A stretch of DNA of 64,000 bases from Ephydatia muelleri (GCA_013339895.1 JABACO010000001.1:26727631-26791630); one strand, 5' to 3'; positions 1-11,049 are shown, numbered from the stretch's first letter. Notes: generated by a model not told the origin, from the sequence alone. Translations and numbers: made by a program.

Positions 1-39
1 GAGGGACAACCCTTTTGGCTCTATAATAGGTGGCGTGTC

Positions 40-740
40 TTACACTTTCACACCAGGTCTGAGCATGTCGATCTTGGTGGAATTTGTGACTGATGACATG
101 ACCCTTATCTCCATTACACCGGGGTGCTCCCTGTCAAATTCAAATGTATGGGAATGCCCAAATGCACTCAGAGGCTGAAACCACTGGCCCAAGAAGACGT
201 TCCACTCATAGTACTGCCAGTTTTGGTACAGTTGTGGCACGCATTCAACATCCTGGCCACACTTGCATACACACTTGACAAGGTCGGCCATATTGTCTAT
301 GTGGTCCTGTTGTCTGTAGTGCTTCTTTAAGAGGCCAAAATAGGAGTCCGGCCAAAACTTGGTATGTCCAGGTAGCATTTAATCCTGTCATGCAGACCAG
401 TTATCACTCTCCAAGCCATGTACCACAGCATGGTGGTGTTTTTGTTCTGCCCCCTGTACAATTGTCAGCCTGTAGGGTTACTCTCCTCTCTCCCAGTCCA
501 TGCAGGTGGAAAAAGGCATGCACCAGGCTGACCACCACCACGGCCCCCTTGCCCACATGCTCCTGCCTCGTCTATCAAAAAGAACACCTGATGACACAAT
601 GGCTCACAGAACACTCCAAAAACATGGACCTTGCGGGCTGTCCTGAAGTAAAAGGTTCCCCTCTGCTGGGAGCTGTAGGGGAGGGACACCTGTTGGAAAT
701 CAGTTTGTTGTACTGTGCACAGCATGTGGCAACGATTATG
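40..740 (-). pseudogene. Decayed DUF7869-type transposon-associated protein
   Basis: Three overlapping minus-strand frames together follow the order of a protein family common in marine invertebrates that I know as DUF7869-type. From 725 down to about 530 there is a YFRTARK..FGV.CE stretch ending in LIDEAG. A shifted frame carries a GKGA..VVSL block and a QADNCTG motif. A further shift gives a QNKNTTM-like piece, and 378-40 gives LPGHTKFWPDSYFGLLKK and the tail. At least two frame changes are needed, so this copy is broken or contains sequencing indels. The family name is from memory. A T/C-rich acceptor-like site at about 762-780 suggests that a further 5' exon existed. Confidence 0.6.
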
Positions 741-1249
741 CCAGCAATCCTGCCCTGTCCCTGCACAGGAAGAAAAAACACAAAACGCCTCCTGTCACAG
801 GTGACGGGTCAGGTGGTGTCACAGGTGACGGGTCAGGTGGTGTTGCAGGTGACGGGTCAGGTGGTGTTGCAGGTGACGGGTCAGGTGGTGTTGCAGGTGA
901 CGGGTCAGGTGGTGTCACAGGTGACGGGTCAGGTGGTGTCACAGGTGACGGGTCAGGTGGTGTTGCAGGTGACGGGTCAGGTGGTGTCACAGGTGACGGG
1001 TCAGGTGGTGTTGCAGGTGACGGGTCAGGTGGTGTCGCAGGTGACGGGTCAGGTGGTGTCACAGGTGACGGGTCAGGTGGTGTTGCAGGTGACGGGTCAG
1101 GTGGTGTTGCAGGTGACGGGTCAGGTGGTGTTGCAGGTGACGGGTCAGGTGGTGTTGCAGGTGACGGGTCAGGTGGTGGTGATGCATGTTATCACCATAG
1201 TTGCTCTGTGGTGATTTATGTGTCTGTGGGAACAAAACATGTGTGTTGA
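647..1249 (+). other. Open frame with a C2H2 zinc-finger match followed by GDGSGGV repeats
   Basis: A plus-strand frame with no ATG is open from just after a TGA at 644 to a TGA at 1247-1249. It contains one complete C2H2 finger pattern (C-x2-C-x3-Y-x5-L-x2-H-x4-H, about 713-778), then a lysine-rich run, then 16 repeats of the octapeptide GDGSGGV(T/A). It could be an internal exon of the downstream plus-strand gene. The finger lies at the edge of the antisense transposon fragment, so chance matching is possible. No splice site has been fixed. Confidence 0.3.
794..1177. repeat. 24-bp minisatellite, 16 copies
   Basis: There are sixteen consecutive 24-bp units of the form GTCACAGGTGACGGGTCAGG plus TGGT, totalling 384 bp. 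The variants differ mainly at the GTCACA / GTTGCA / GTCGCA positions. Because 24 is a multiple of 3, several frames stay open across it, giving SQVTGQVV, GDGSGGVT or (minus strand) PPDPSPVT repeats. The long predicted ORFs here should be discounted unless supported by splicing. Confidence 0.95.
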
Positions 1250-1400
1250 CTGACATGGTTGCCATGACACCTGCTCATCTGTCAACAGACTAAGGATGGG
1301 AGGGCATGCATTACACAGCAATGTCATGGCAAGTGACCTACACAAGTAACCACTTTGTCATGTGACCTGACCTTTCCCTCCCTCCCTTCCTCCTCCCCAG

Positions 1401-2957
1401 GATACAAGAGTTAGATGCACACTCCAAAGTGTGTACCTCAACCCCATAAGGCCCCTCCCCTTCCTCCTCTTCCTCCACTCCCCCCCCTCCTCCCCCAAGA
1501 AGGCACCCTTTGAAATCACCACATCCGTTGCCAAGGGGAGAAGCCCCTCCCCTAGTCCTCCCAGGCCTTGGGGCAGCACCTCCTCCCTGATCCCGCCCTC
1601 ATCCTGAGAGGAGACAAGAAGGCTGTCCCCGGACAGGGTGAGGAAATCTTACAGGTCAATGTAACTCACAGCCCCCTCACCCCCTTCAAGATCATCTCCA
1701 AGGTGTGTACTGGTCCACCTCATCACCTCATTACATCACCACATTATCACCTCATCATCATGTGTCATCCTCCCTCATCACTGTCACTACCACTATTATT
1801 TCATTAAATATTTTGTGCATTTACACATCTCGTGTTACTCTAATTATTGCACTACTCCCCACTTAATCCCAGACCAACCTCACTCAGTTCAGCCACTCCC
1901 CTGTTGAAGTCCATCGTCCCAGGGGGACATCCAGTGGCTTTACGAGGTGCTTCTGGACACTGCCCCCCAAGAGGGTGGTGCCTCCTCTCAAGCCTCCCAT
2001 CTCATTGGACGCCACTGTGTCTGAATTCCAAAGGTTTCTTTCCAGAATAGCAGCTCACAAGGTGCTAAGCCCCTCCCCCAAAGCCACACCCCTCTCGTGC
2101 ATTCCCTTCCTTAGGTAATAAAAAGAGACATCACATATTTGTGGTATTTCTCTCAGGAACAGTTGAGTATATCACACCATCACATGTGCACTCATCATAG
2201 CATCACATATGCACTTACCACACCATCACATAGGCACTCACCATACCAACACATGTGCACTCATCACACCATCACAGTCTGTATACACATGATCATGTGA
2301 CTGACTGCTCTCACATCAACCTGTCTGTTGTCACTGCATGACCATCTGATCCTGCCATGTTACCTCCTGTTCTGTCATGTGACCACCACTTCATTCATGT
2401 TACCATGCCTCTGCTTTCATGTGACCACCCTTCTACCTCAGGAGATGAGAACATTGAGGGCAAATCGTAGTGTGTCCCAGGACATAGTCCAGTTCAAACC
2501 ATTAAGAGTGGTCCCCTGGTGGCCACTAAGGTGGGTGTGGGTGAGAGGAGTGGGTAGGGAAGGGGCAAACTATTGGGGAGGGGGAGGGAAAAGAGAAGGA
2601 ACAAAGGAGGGCTACTAAGTCTGTACCTCCCCCCCTCTCTCTCCTATAGGATTACCTGGTGTCTCTTGAACACCACCTACTAGGTCTGGCCTTACATATG
2701 GAGCAGTCCACCAGATTGAAGAGTTCTACAGGTCAGTGTGACCACGCCCACGTGCCACATCTTATCTGACCACTCCCCTTTCCTGTCCACCACCAGAGAA
2801 GACAGTTCATTGGTTCTGTGCTCTTAGTGAGTCTGAACCTGCTAACACCTACCTAAAGGTTGCCATGGGCAACCTTGCTTAGACCTACGAATCTGTGGAG
2901 GGACATCAGATAGACACAGATGACACGCTGTTTATACAGAGCCTACAGATTATGTGA
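1401..2957 (+). CDS. Unrecognised multi-exon gene, 3' part
   Basis: Exons with good splice sites are seen at 1401-1428, 1565-1702, 1873-2061, 2442-2530, 2650-2731, 2797-2858 and 2883-2957 (stop TGA 2955-2957). The last three join in perfect phase (82, 62 and 75 nt). Exons 1565-1702 and 1873-2061 are 46 and 63 whole codons and open in a common frame. Within 1873-2061 a neighbouring frame (GDIQWLYEVLLDTAP) reads better between a G5 and a C6 run, and exon 2442-2530 needs one base near a C4 run to join the next exon. These look like homopolymer indels. Exon 2 may start earlier (about 1500), in another frame. The protein tail is not recognised: no catalytic motif, no membrane span, moderately hydrophobic. 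The 5' end is not found. Confidence 0.6.
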
Positions 2958-4422
2958 AGGCAGCACAGGTGTGTGGAATGGTAGTCATGGTTATCTCCTC
3001 ATGCCAGCAAAGCATCTCACAACACCCCGATGGGTTCGCCAAAGGTACACATGGAATACTTTGTATGTGCCAAAATATTGAGTGTCTGTACAGCCAAATC
3101 AAATTAAGGGATTCATGAAATTTGTGTTACGATGTTGTACTTGCATTGCTGCAGTATTATTGTTACATATTCAGGGATTTACTGCAACAGGGAGTGGTTA
3201 ATTGGAATATATTGGGGATGGGCAAAAGTAAGTCTTCCTTTCGTACCATTAAATGGCATGCCATGTAGGTTTATTAAATGGTGTTGACCAATTGACAGAA
3301 CGGTAAGTGACATGGCACATGTAAACCAATGGTTCAGATGTTATAAGAAGTATTTAATGGTGTGCATCCTATAAATATTTGTAGCAACTGCATGGCTGGA
3401 AACCATGAGTGTTACTGACAAATGTTACCATTGCTGCCTATTCAATCCTTCCTGTCTGCCCCCCCCCCCCCCCCCCCCCCCCCCTTCTGCTGATTACAAT
3501 TAATAGTTAAGGGATTAGTAATTTAAAAACATTTAAAAGCATTCATGTACAGACTGGCTGCACCTAGAAAGGATGGCTATATAGTTCTGCAAGAACTGGA
3601 CAGGATGAAGAAGCAGCAATTTATGATGCCAGTTGGTAGAATGCAGCCATTGCTTCAATCACCTCCAAGCTCATAAGACTTAATGTCATTGAACTTATGT
3701 TTCTTTGTTTCTGTCACTGTGTAATCTGAACAAAACAATCATGTTTGCGATGGGATTTCAGCTTCCCACTTCATAAGCTGAGACATGCTGTGTGAGTGTG
3801 TGTGTGTTGTGTGTGTGTGTGACACCTGCAAATAACCTCCCTCTGATCCTATCTTATAATTTGGATGTTTGTACAAGTAACAAAGGCACAATGTCATGAA
3901 TTTGGTTGTGTGGCAAGACCATTGCCCCATGCACCCAGCATATGTACATGTATGTGCTGAAAAACCTCTCTTCCATGCAAGTGAACAACATGTATTTGCG
4001 AAGGGGTAAAAAAATCCACACTTTGCTACATGGTGTATGGGCTGATCTGCAAATATATATGTTACGCTGCATGCACCTTTGTGCAAATACAGCTGTGACA
4101 TCATTTTGCTGGTTGCCCTAGGTAATAGTTGTGTCCTGGAAGGTCATAGTACATGTGTGTTACTTGTGATTGTGTGGGATGCATCGATGAAGCACCATTT
4201 TCATTCCCAGACCCGTGTCACAGCAGCAGATGGAGGACATCACCATTCCATCTGCAGTACAATTAGACCAGTCCAGTCATTTCACAACAGTGATAATATC
4301 AATATCAATCACATTATACACAGACAGCATATAAGCAGAATAGCAAGAGGTGGTTCTGAACATACAACGTGTATGGGTTTACAAAACTACAACACTGGCG
4401 GTCTCACTGAACAGAAGTCACA
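2958..4422. other. Intergenic / 3' flanks, no gene recognised
   Basis: This stretch lies between two converging genes and should include both 3' untranslated regions. It holds a C26 tract (3459-3484), a GT-rich run at about 3791-3821 and a TACATGTA-rich segment. The ORFs here, including a 121-codon one at 3739-4104 on the minus strand, show no splice or family support. Confidence 0.5.
3459..3484. repeat. C26 homopolymer
   Basis: There are twenty-six consecutive C. It is one of six G or C runs of 19 or more bases in this window. Confidence 0.95.
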
Positions 4423-5782
4423 CTATATTTGCTGACTGAAAGCAACCTGTTATGAAGCATGTTACATGTACATGTACGATACAAACACACAAGATCACAT
4501 AACAGGTCAAATGTGATGGAGCGAAGTACTCACATATGATTTGAGAGTGAATCCATCACCCAACTGCTAACAACAACAGCGGCATCCACAACCCCTTCTG
4601 ATGGGGGTGTTGTGTCACATACCACCAAACATGACTGTGGTTCCAGTTAGTTTATTAATGGTTAGTTGTATTATTACTCAGCTGTAATTAGCATACTTGT
4701 GGATTTGACACTATTTTTCCTCCTGCCATCACTAAGAGGTTGGTTATGTGGTCCTTCGAAAGTGGAGTACACCCTTCCATAACAAAAAAGTTCATGCACG
4801 CAAACAGGCCTGCTTCCTAAAGCAAATAGTACATGTGAATACATGAGCAAGTTATTCCACCACATACCCCACGAGCAAGACTCAATCGCGCCTTTTGAGG
4901 TGCATCTACACTGTAAATGTGGTCCCCTCACACCTCGTACATGCTCTGACCACAAACAAAAACATAAAAAATACAAATACTAATGATTCAAGCATACCAC
5001 AGGAAGGGCCACTTGTCCCTCATTCTCCAGACTGTGTTTGATCCCTACGCACCAAGGCATACATATTTCACAAGGCATATACATCAAAGGGAGTCAGACT
5101 CACACTGATAATCTACGATCCAGCGGCCTGAAGCTATACCCTGAAGGTACTTGAGTGTTCGAGTACACCTGCCATTTTCATCTCAGCAGTAAAAAATAAT
5201 GTTGTAAGCACCAGAGCAAACTTATGTGCAATGTTCACACTTGCACGTGATTACCCTAAAAAGGCTCAACAGTGAGATATCATACAACTTACCTACATTA
5301 ACGATAATGTGGGTGGTACTGCCATTGAAGCAAGTAGCAATACGGCCACCATGTTTCTTAGCAAATATCTTTGCTTGTTGCTATCAACAGAACAGGTGTG
5401 CATTAACAGGCTAGTAATATTACATAACCAACAGCACACATTACATTACATGACATGGCTAGCTCACCAGTTGAGCCCCTGTAAGTTTTGAACCAACAAG
5501 AGATAGATGTGGTGAAGAAGATGTTTGTTTCTGTGTGGCTTCGGACATAGACGTCGGCTCCTCCTTCTGTACCTGATCCTGCTGTACCTGATCCTGCTGT
5601 ACCTGATCGTGCTGTACCTGATCGTGCTGTACCTGATCGTGCTGTACCTGATCGTGCTGTACCTGATTGTGCTGTACCTGATCCTGCTGTACCTGATCCT
5701 GCTGTACCTGATCGTGCTGTAACTGGCTATTCAGGTGGAATTGTGTCTCCTCGACGACAGTAACATCCTTTTCATTGCCCAT
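4423..5782 (-). CDS. BRCA1/BARD1-type tandem-BRCT protein, 8 exons, with in-frame TGA
   Basis: Exons are 5782-5468, 5380-5293, 5181-5104, 5044-4998, 4945-4868, 4816-4697, 4634-4534 and 4435-4423. All have GT..AG borders and consistent phases, and sum to 840 nt (280 codons with stop). Exon 1 codes a (DQVQ[QH]) repeat and the start of BRCT1. Exons 2-4 code the rest of BRCT1 (AKKHGGRI, STTHIIV, DENG, RTLKYLQGIASGRWIVDYQW). Exons 5-8 code the linker (DAPQKARL) and BRCT2 (LLVMAGGKIV, SSWVMDSL). The K of TLKY and the preceding R match residues that bind phosphopeptide in human BRCA1. Such pairs read phospho-Ser motifs in DNA-damage signalling. Codon 6 of exon 5 (4930-4928) is TGA where BRCA1 has Arg in F-E-V-R-G-D; CGA to TGA is a likely route. 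If real, it removes BRCT2. The start has no upstream acceptor in frame, so no RING domain is expected. DENG and the SKDH..LL..AGG block look more BARD1-like; I leave the choice open. Confidence 0.85.
4928..4930 (-). other. In-frame TGA in BRCT gene exon 5
   Basis: Reading exon 5 from 4945 in phase 0 gives Ser-Met-Tyr-Glu-Val, then TGA, then Gly-Asp. All other exon phases fit only this frame, so it is not a simple frame error. A single base change (TGA to CGA, AGA or GGA) opens the exon. Confidence 0.8.
5567..5716. repeat. 15-bp coding minisatellite, 10 copies
   Basis: Ten near-identical 15-bp units (CTGTACCTGATCSTG) lie inside exon 1 of the tandem-BRCT gene. On the minus strand they code ten Asp-Gln-Val-Gln-(Gln/His) pentapeptides, a polar Q-rich spacer. 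The unit length is a multiple of 3, so copy-number change would keep frame. Confidence 0.9.
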
Positions 5783-5984
5783 GTACAGTGTATTCCACAA
5801 TCATACCACAGACAGAAAGTCAAATAGGAAGTCGACAGCATTCACCGTTCGACGATTCACGTGTCACGAAGCCAAAATACAATTCAGGTTCCCAAGCTAC
5901 GTAATTCGCAATAAATCACGTGATAACATTGTCCAGCCCACAGGATGTAGTTGAATATTCATGTACTTCGGTGAATGGAAGCGG
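5783..5984 (-). promoter_or_regulatory. Upstream region of the tandem-BRCT gene
   Basis: About 200 bp separates the ATG (5782) from a dispersed repeat at 5985. There is an upstream ATG about 20 bases before the start, in another frame, with an 11-codon reading frame that overlaps the start. No TATA box is seen. The promoter position is inferred only from location. Confidence 0.3.
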
Positions 5985-6375
5985 TTCGCGCACGTTTAAC
6001 GGCGCGATTCGAGCGGGAAATTTGTACTTACTTTGTACAGCTGTATCTCCGTAACGGATGAGATAAAAATTAACGAACAGAACAAATCGAAAGGTATAGG
6101 ACCTCTCTATCTACAAACCGAATTTGAAGCGATTTGATTACTCCTACCTAAAGTTATGGCGGGTTTGAACCTGGTCGGGTATCGAAGATTGCAATACTGG
6201 TATGGAGCAAGTGAAAGACTCCAAAATGTATTTTACCATAGATAAATGGTGTGGTATGAACTGTTGAAAATAGGACGTCAATAGCGTTTAGCGTTCTGGA
6301 GATATAGAGATTCAAACAAGAAGCATTTTTATAACACGACTATTTTATAATGTTATAAAACATAGGAAGTTTTCT
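5985..6375. repeat. Dispersed repeat family A, copy 1
   Basis: The segment shares the pattern GCGGGAAA..., TATCTCCGTAACGGAT, TTAACGAACAGAACAAATC and AATAGGACGTCAATAGCG with the left end of the Ginger-like element (17052-17425), with 12195-12548 and with 27055-27452. All are about 350-400 bp. Solo copies may be terminal fragments or a non-autonomous derivative of that element. Confidence 0.7.
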
Positions 6376-6639
6376 CGGAAACTGACCCAAATAATTGACT
6401 TTGTGTACATGCCCTACATGTATGGGAAGCAATATTTTGTTTTCCCGAACCGAAATATTCAATGTAATGAATGGTATGTATATTTGCATAATAAAATATG
6501 CCAACTCAATTTGTTGGTAAGAGGTAATTTTAACCAGCACAATAATTAGGTAAGAAACAATTGATTATGCGTACATGTCTATGGGAAACTATATTTTGTT
6601 TTCCCGAACGGAAATGTGTGATGGTATGTATTAGGACGT
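6376..6639. repeat. Dispersed repeat, inverted match near 23.6-24.0 kb
   Basis: Two TTTTCCCGAAC-type stretches with a following TATGGGAA motif resemble, in reverse orientation, sequence at about 23640-24000. Nothing coding is recognised. Confidence 0.4.
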
Positions 6640-7370
6640 CCTTTTAACACCATCACTTTACTGGTGAATGCCGATTCCTGCAAAAATGCATGCATGTACA
6701 TATGTATGATGGATGAATATGATCATGTGCCATGGTCCTGGCATGGACGTGGTAACCTATTGATGGCACAACAGGGAAGAATGTTCTATGAAAAGTCAAA
6801 GATAAGTGCTCCACGGTTTGAACCTTCTAAGATAACTACTTGTGGTGATCGAGCAAATTATTGGTCGTACGTGCAAGAGCCATTACACGCGTGTGTATGA
6901 GGGCGTTAACAAATACATTTAGCTACAGGTCTTAACTATTGGTACAACCTATAAATAACAACCAAGCACGCAATCTATGCCGGCACTTATATGAAATTGA
7001 AGGCAGAGTAAGGGGTGTCGCTATTCGAAGAGTAGATGACCTTAATGATGGCTTGTCATATTAACAAAACTCTATCCCACTCTTAGTTTTAGCATGGACG
7101 TGACCGATCTATTTTGGATAAAATTAACTTTAATGCATAGGGTACCTCGTATAATTCTCCTAAAGAAAACCCAAACACCACATGCATTGTGACCTTGGCG
7201 GTTTAAATAAAAGAAATCCCCTGACATATACATATTAAATCTAACGAACAAAGCAAATCAATAGCCCAAGTCACACTACACTGAATGTAAAGCTATATGA
7301 ACGCTCCTACTTTACCAAGAGTTGAAGTATAGGATCTCCATATCCAGAAATGAGCGGTCAAAAGTCAGAA

Positions 7371-7817
7371 GTAATTAATTCGCGTTTGCGAATCAACGAA
7401 TATTCCCGTATATCTTCCCATGGACATGTATGGGATACTTAATACCTAGCACGCGCACGCCAGATTTTTCTCAGCATTTGTCATGATGGATTGTTAGTAC
7501 ACTACATTTGCGAAGATTTTTAGTGTGGTCGCCGTATTTTTCCTATTTAAGATGGCGCTTCCCTAGGAGTGTCCTCGATGAATGGTATATTACCATACAT
7601 CTAGGACACTCCTAGGGAAGCGCCATCTTAAATAGGAAAAATACGGCGACCACACTAAAAATCTTGGCAAATGTAGTGTACTAACAATCCCTCATGACAA
7701 ATGCTGAGAAAAATCTGAAGTGCTTGGTATTGAAGTCCCCCCCCCCCCCCCCCCCTCCCCCAATTCACATGTCTATGGGAAGATACGTCGTTGATTCGCA
7801 AACCGCGAATTAATTAC
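7371..7817. mobile_element. Foldback element, arms about 205 bp
   Basis: Left arm 7371-7574 and right arm about 7603-7817 are inverted copies around a short tip. The ends read TAATTAATTCGCG...CGCGAATTAATTA. The right arm has gained a C19 run (7737-7755). It has no coding capacity, so it is probably a MITE-type foldback. A clear target duplication is not visible because the ends are AT-rich palindromes. Confidence 0.8.
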
Positions 7818-8249
7818 TTAACGGATATGGTTTTGTCTTGATTTTAGTTAAAGAATGGTTAATGGAATATATTTTGAAGTACATATATCATAATCAGACC
7901 TGCTTATAGTACATCATAGAGTTGGTTAAAATTCAAATTGAATTTAAAAAGCAAGATGACCGCCTATGTATGGGCCATTTCTGGATATGCGTAACATCGG
8001 CAAGGAGCTTATGCGAGATATAATTATAAAGTGAAGATAACAGGTCGTGGACAGCGTTATCCGTACTGAATTATAACATTCACATCATATGACATGCTAT
8101 AATCTGCATGAAATTCATGCTCATGCTTAAAATGTGTTAGGTGAAAACAACAAAACTGCATCACACACTAAATAAATCACGAAGCACCTCTTATGTAGCT
8201 AACAATGTGTAATAGGTTCAATTCCTTCAAACAGTAAGTGAGACTCGAG

Positions 8250-9363
8250 CTACACCGCCTGCATCTCCTTTCCTCGCTTCACATCAATGAACCCAAGGAC
8301 TGATCTGAAAAGAGATATTTGCACGCTAAAGGCTCTGGGTATGAGACCACACATGATACAAGTCTTTCTTTAAACACTTGATTTTATGCGCCTAACTCAC
8401 CGTGAATATCTGACTGAAAATCATTCCAGCAAAGATCAAGTTTAGTTGATAAGCATCGTGATTATGGTTCACAAGGGCTCCAATGTAGTAAAGTATGAAT
8501 CCTCCTGCTGAGATATAGCTGCTGATAAGGATGAAAGTCTAAATTTTTGGTAAAGGAATTTCTTTTTTATGTATAGCTCATTGTACACCTCACAAGCCAT
8601 GCTATACTTGGTCGCATACAGTATACAAGCACTTCGCGCATATGAAAATACGGCATATTCAATGTACTGCTGAGCGGACTGTTCGGGTACTCACTGTCGG
8701 GAGCGTAGCAATGATGTCATCTACCAGAGCTGCGGTCAGGGTACGAAACTAGGGTTCATTTATCAATAAGTTCATTTGTAGCCCAAATCTCATGAGAGTG
8801 ATAGCTGATACAAATGTAATTCGCGCTAGAAATACCAACAGTTTGCTCGGCAGCACAATGAATAGACCTTAATTCTCGTGTCTGCGTGGTGCTAACTTTC
8901 CTTCCTGCAAGCGGGAAGTACAATGAGAAGTGTATAAATGCAAGGATACGATAACCATCAGAACGTAGTGGGCATTGGCTTGAAGCAATAAGACCACGCG
9001 CAGTAGGCAGAAGATAAACACCAACGGACCGGCCACAACGCAGTACCAGAATGCAAATAAACTTGGTTGTTGTGTGGATGATGGGCTGAAAATGCTAAAT
9101 ATAGATTGTTCATCATTAACTTGCTATGAATAAGATAACAGTATACCTGATAAGAGTTCCCCATCCTATGATATAGATGATGTATCCAATAGCAAACACC
9201 AAGAGGGAACCTAGAGAAACCTAAAAAAATAATAGTATGTACACAGGATGAGATCTTGCACGCTCATATGTACGACTAGCGCATTTCACACTGAGCTACG
9301 TATTTAATTTTAGAACTGTAAACTCACCTTTCGCGCAAATCCCTTCAATGAAAACAGGCTCAT
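8250..9363 (-). pseudogene. Membrane-protein gene family, copy 1 (frameshifted C-terminus)
   Basis: The gene structure matches copies 2 and 3. Exon 1 is 9363-9328 (12 codons, starting MSLFSLKG). Exon 2 has a first membrane span (VSLGSLLVFAIGYIIYIIGW), then an exon with a second span near 9075, a third exon region, a Tyr/Ile-rich span exon near 8530-8400 and a final short exon ending at 8250. In the last exon an 11-bp segment present in copies 2 and 3 (ATGACTGGAGC) is missing, which shifts the frame. This copy is probably not fully functional. Confidence 0.55.
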
Positions 9364-9599
9364 TTTTGCTATTGGCGTCGAGATCTTTCTTCTAATCTGG
9401 AAGGGAGCAAACATAAAGCCCTTTCTTTTCACACACTTTTTATATCCGTGCTTCAAGTATTGCGCAATAATTGAAGCAGCCGACCAATCGTGTGGTGAAA
9501 TCAGGCCGGGTGAATCCCTATACGTAATGTATATATTTGGGAAAACACGGCTTTCCAGGAATTTCATTTCCCAACCTTTAAACCTTTTATCGTGATTTT

Positions 9600-10143
9600 A
9601 AACTAACGTCCTACGGCTTACAAATACAGCATACCGTACATGTAGTTTCATGGCTTTCTATCTAACGTAGAAAAGAGTGTGAATCAGATGTGAAATACAC
9701 TGCATGGATGAAAAATTTCATTAACTACGCGACAAATGAAAATGCAAATAGGAAGCAACACATTTGAGGAGTTGTTAACATGAATTCGATTTACACTGAT
9801 CATATTTGGCTGTTGGTGTGCATGGTGCATATTTGCACTAGACTACATGTAGTTAAACCGGTTGCATTTCCTTCATATATTTTTTTGCATGCGCAATGTT
9901 AGCCTTCGTCGACTTTAGAATAAGCATACGTACACAGGTACATCAGCGACGGCGGAAAGTATGGGATTGGGGGGCTCTAAATGCGAGGATAATTAATTTA
10001 TTATATACACGGATACAGGGCTTTTGCTGATAGTATTCCTCTTGTCCGGCTAGGGAGATGGGGGAGTGCGGTAAGAAGCTCCCCCCATAAGCTCCATCAG
10101 AAAAGTTTGCATTCAAACTACTATAAATTAGCGCAATAGAAGG

Positions 10144-10145
<2 letters not shown>
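9600..10145. other. No gene seen
   Basis: AT-rich sequence at the end of segmental copy 1. Apart from the block shared with 29920-29950, nothing is supported. Confidence 0.5.

Positions 10146-10177
<32 letters not shown>
10146..10177. repeat. G32 homopolymer
   Basis: There are thirty-two consecutive G on the plus strand. Confidence 0.95.
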
Positions 10178-10178
<1 letters not shown>

Positions 10179-10179
10179 T

Positions 10180-11040
10180 GGAGCAAAATCAATTGTAGGG
10201 TACCGTATGTAACTTCTCTGCACATTATCCATTTGCAGCATTACCATGATGACTTACGTTTTGTAACGCCACGTCCTTCGCTTCAAATTGTTAAGCACGT
10301 GTCTGCATGGTGACATGACTACTGGTTGCATTTGAAGTGACAATGTTTGTTCTAGTTTTCTGAAACTGATGGATTTTTCGCGCTGGATTACATTAACGCT
10401 ACTCATTTTTTGTTGCAACAGTTGAATTTCCGTTGAGACCAATCAAATCGTTGCTTGGGCATTCGAATACAAATTATCGCGTGCTGTCATGCGCTCGCTC
10501 ATTGAGTAATGTCCTTAATAGTAGGTGTAGTTACCTATCATTCATACAACGACGGAGTGGATGAAGCAGCCGCGTTGAAGTTAAGGTAACGCCCGAACAG
10601 AGAGTTGTTTTGAAGAGCTTCCTATCCGGTGCCGACGCATTTGTTAGTCTTCCTACAGAGAACTTTGTGTTATTGTATCCTACTACACCTGTTTGATGCG
10701 CTTTATGAAGGAAAGGAAGGTCCCTCGTCCAGGTTGTGAGCCCGCTCATCATGCCAGACTAGGTACAGAACGTAGAGACTCAGCTAAAACTGTCGCTTTT
10801 GACAAGGCTTGCTCTCATTTAATGCAACCTAGTCTACGCAGAGGTATCCGCCGTATCCATATCCGTCACTCACCAAATAATTATGTGCTAGCATGTAACG
10901 ATCACGTGACATATATTGACTAATTGCATTCCAATGACACTACATGTAGCGATGTAAATCCATCCTGCGACATGGTCTGAGGCTGAGCTGGAATGTGAGA
11001 GCACGTGAGCAAACGTTTTGAACAGCCCTTTTGAATTCTG
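10180..11040. other. No gene recognised
   Basis: Several 60-76 codon ORFs exist on both strands, but none shows splice-site or family support. Confidence 0.4.
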
Positions 11041-11049
11041 TATCGATCA

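Larger units (their letters stand above)
6640..9950. repeat. Segmental duplication copy 1
   Basis: The order of unique-looking blocks here is repeated at 15480-17050 plus 21951-23480, and partly at 27960-29950. Shared blocks include the TTTAACACC..CACTTTACTG start, a GTACCTCGTATAATTCTCC block, the lineage membrane-protein gene and, in copies 1 and 3, a GCGCAATGTTAGCCTTCGTC block at the far end. Confidence 0.8.

Noticed and set aside
390..1214. 274-codon plus-strand ORF with SQVTGQVV repeats
   Set aside because: Half of it is the 24-bp minisatellite, which keeps several frames open. The non-repeat part has no family or splice support.
4674..4976. 100-codon minus-strand ORF read as one protein
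   Set aside because: It crosses an intron and lies in a different frame from BRCT exons 5 and 6, which match the family.
5525..5722. Leu-Tyr-rich plus-strand ORF
   Set aside because: Antisense shadow of the DQVQQ repeat in the BRCT gene exon.
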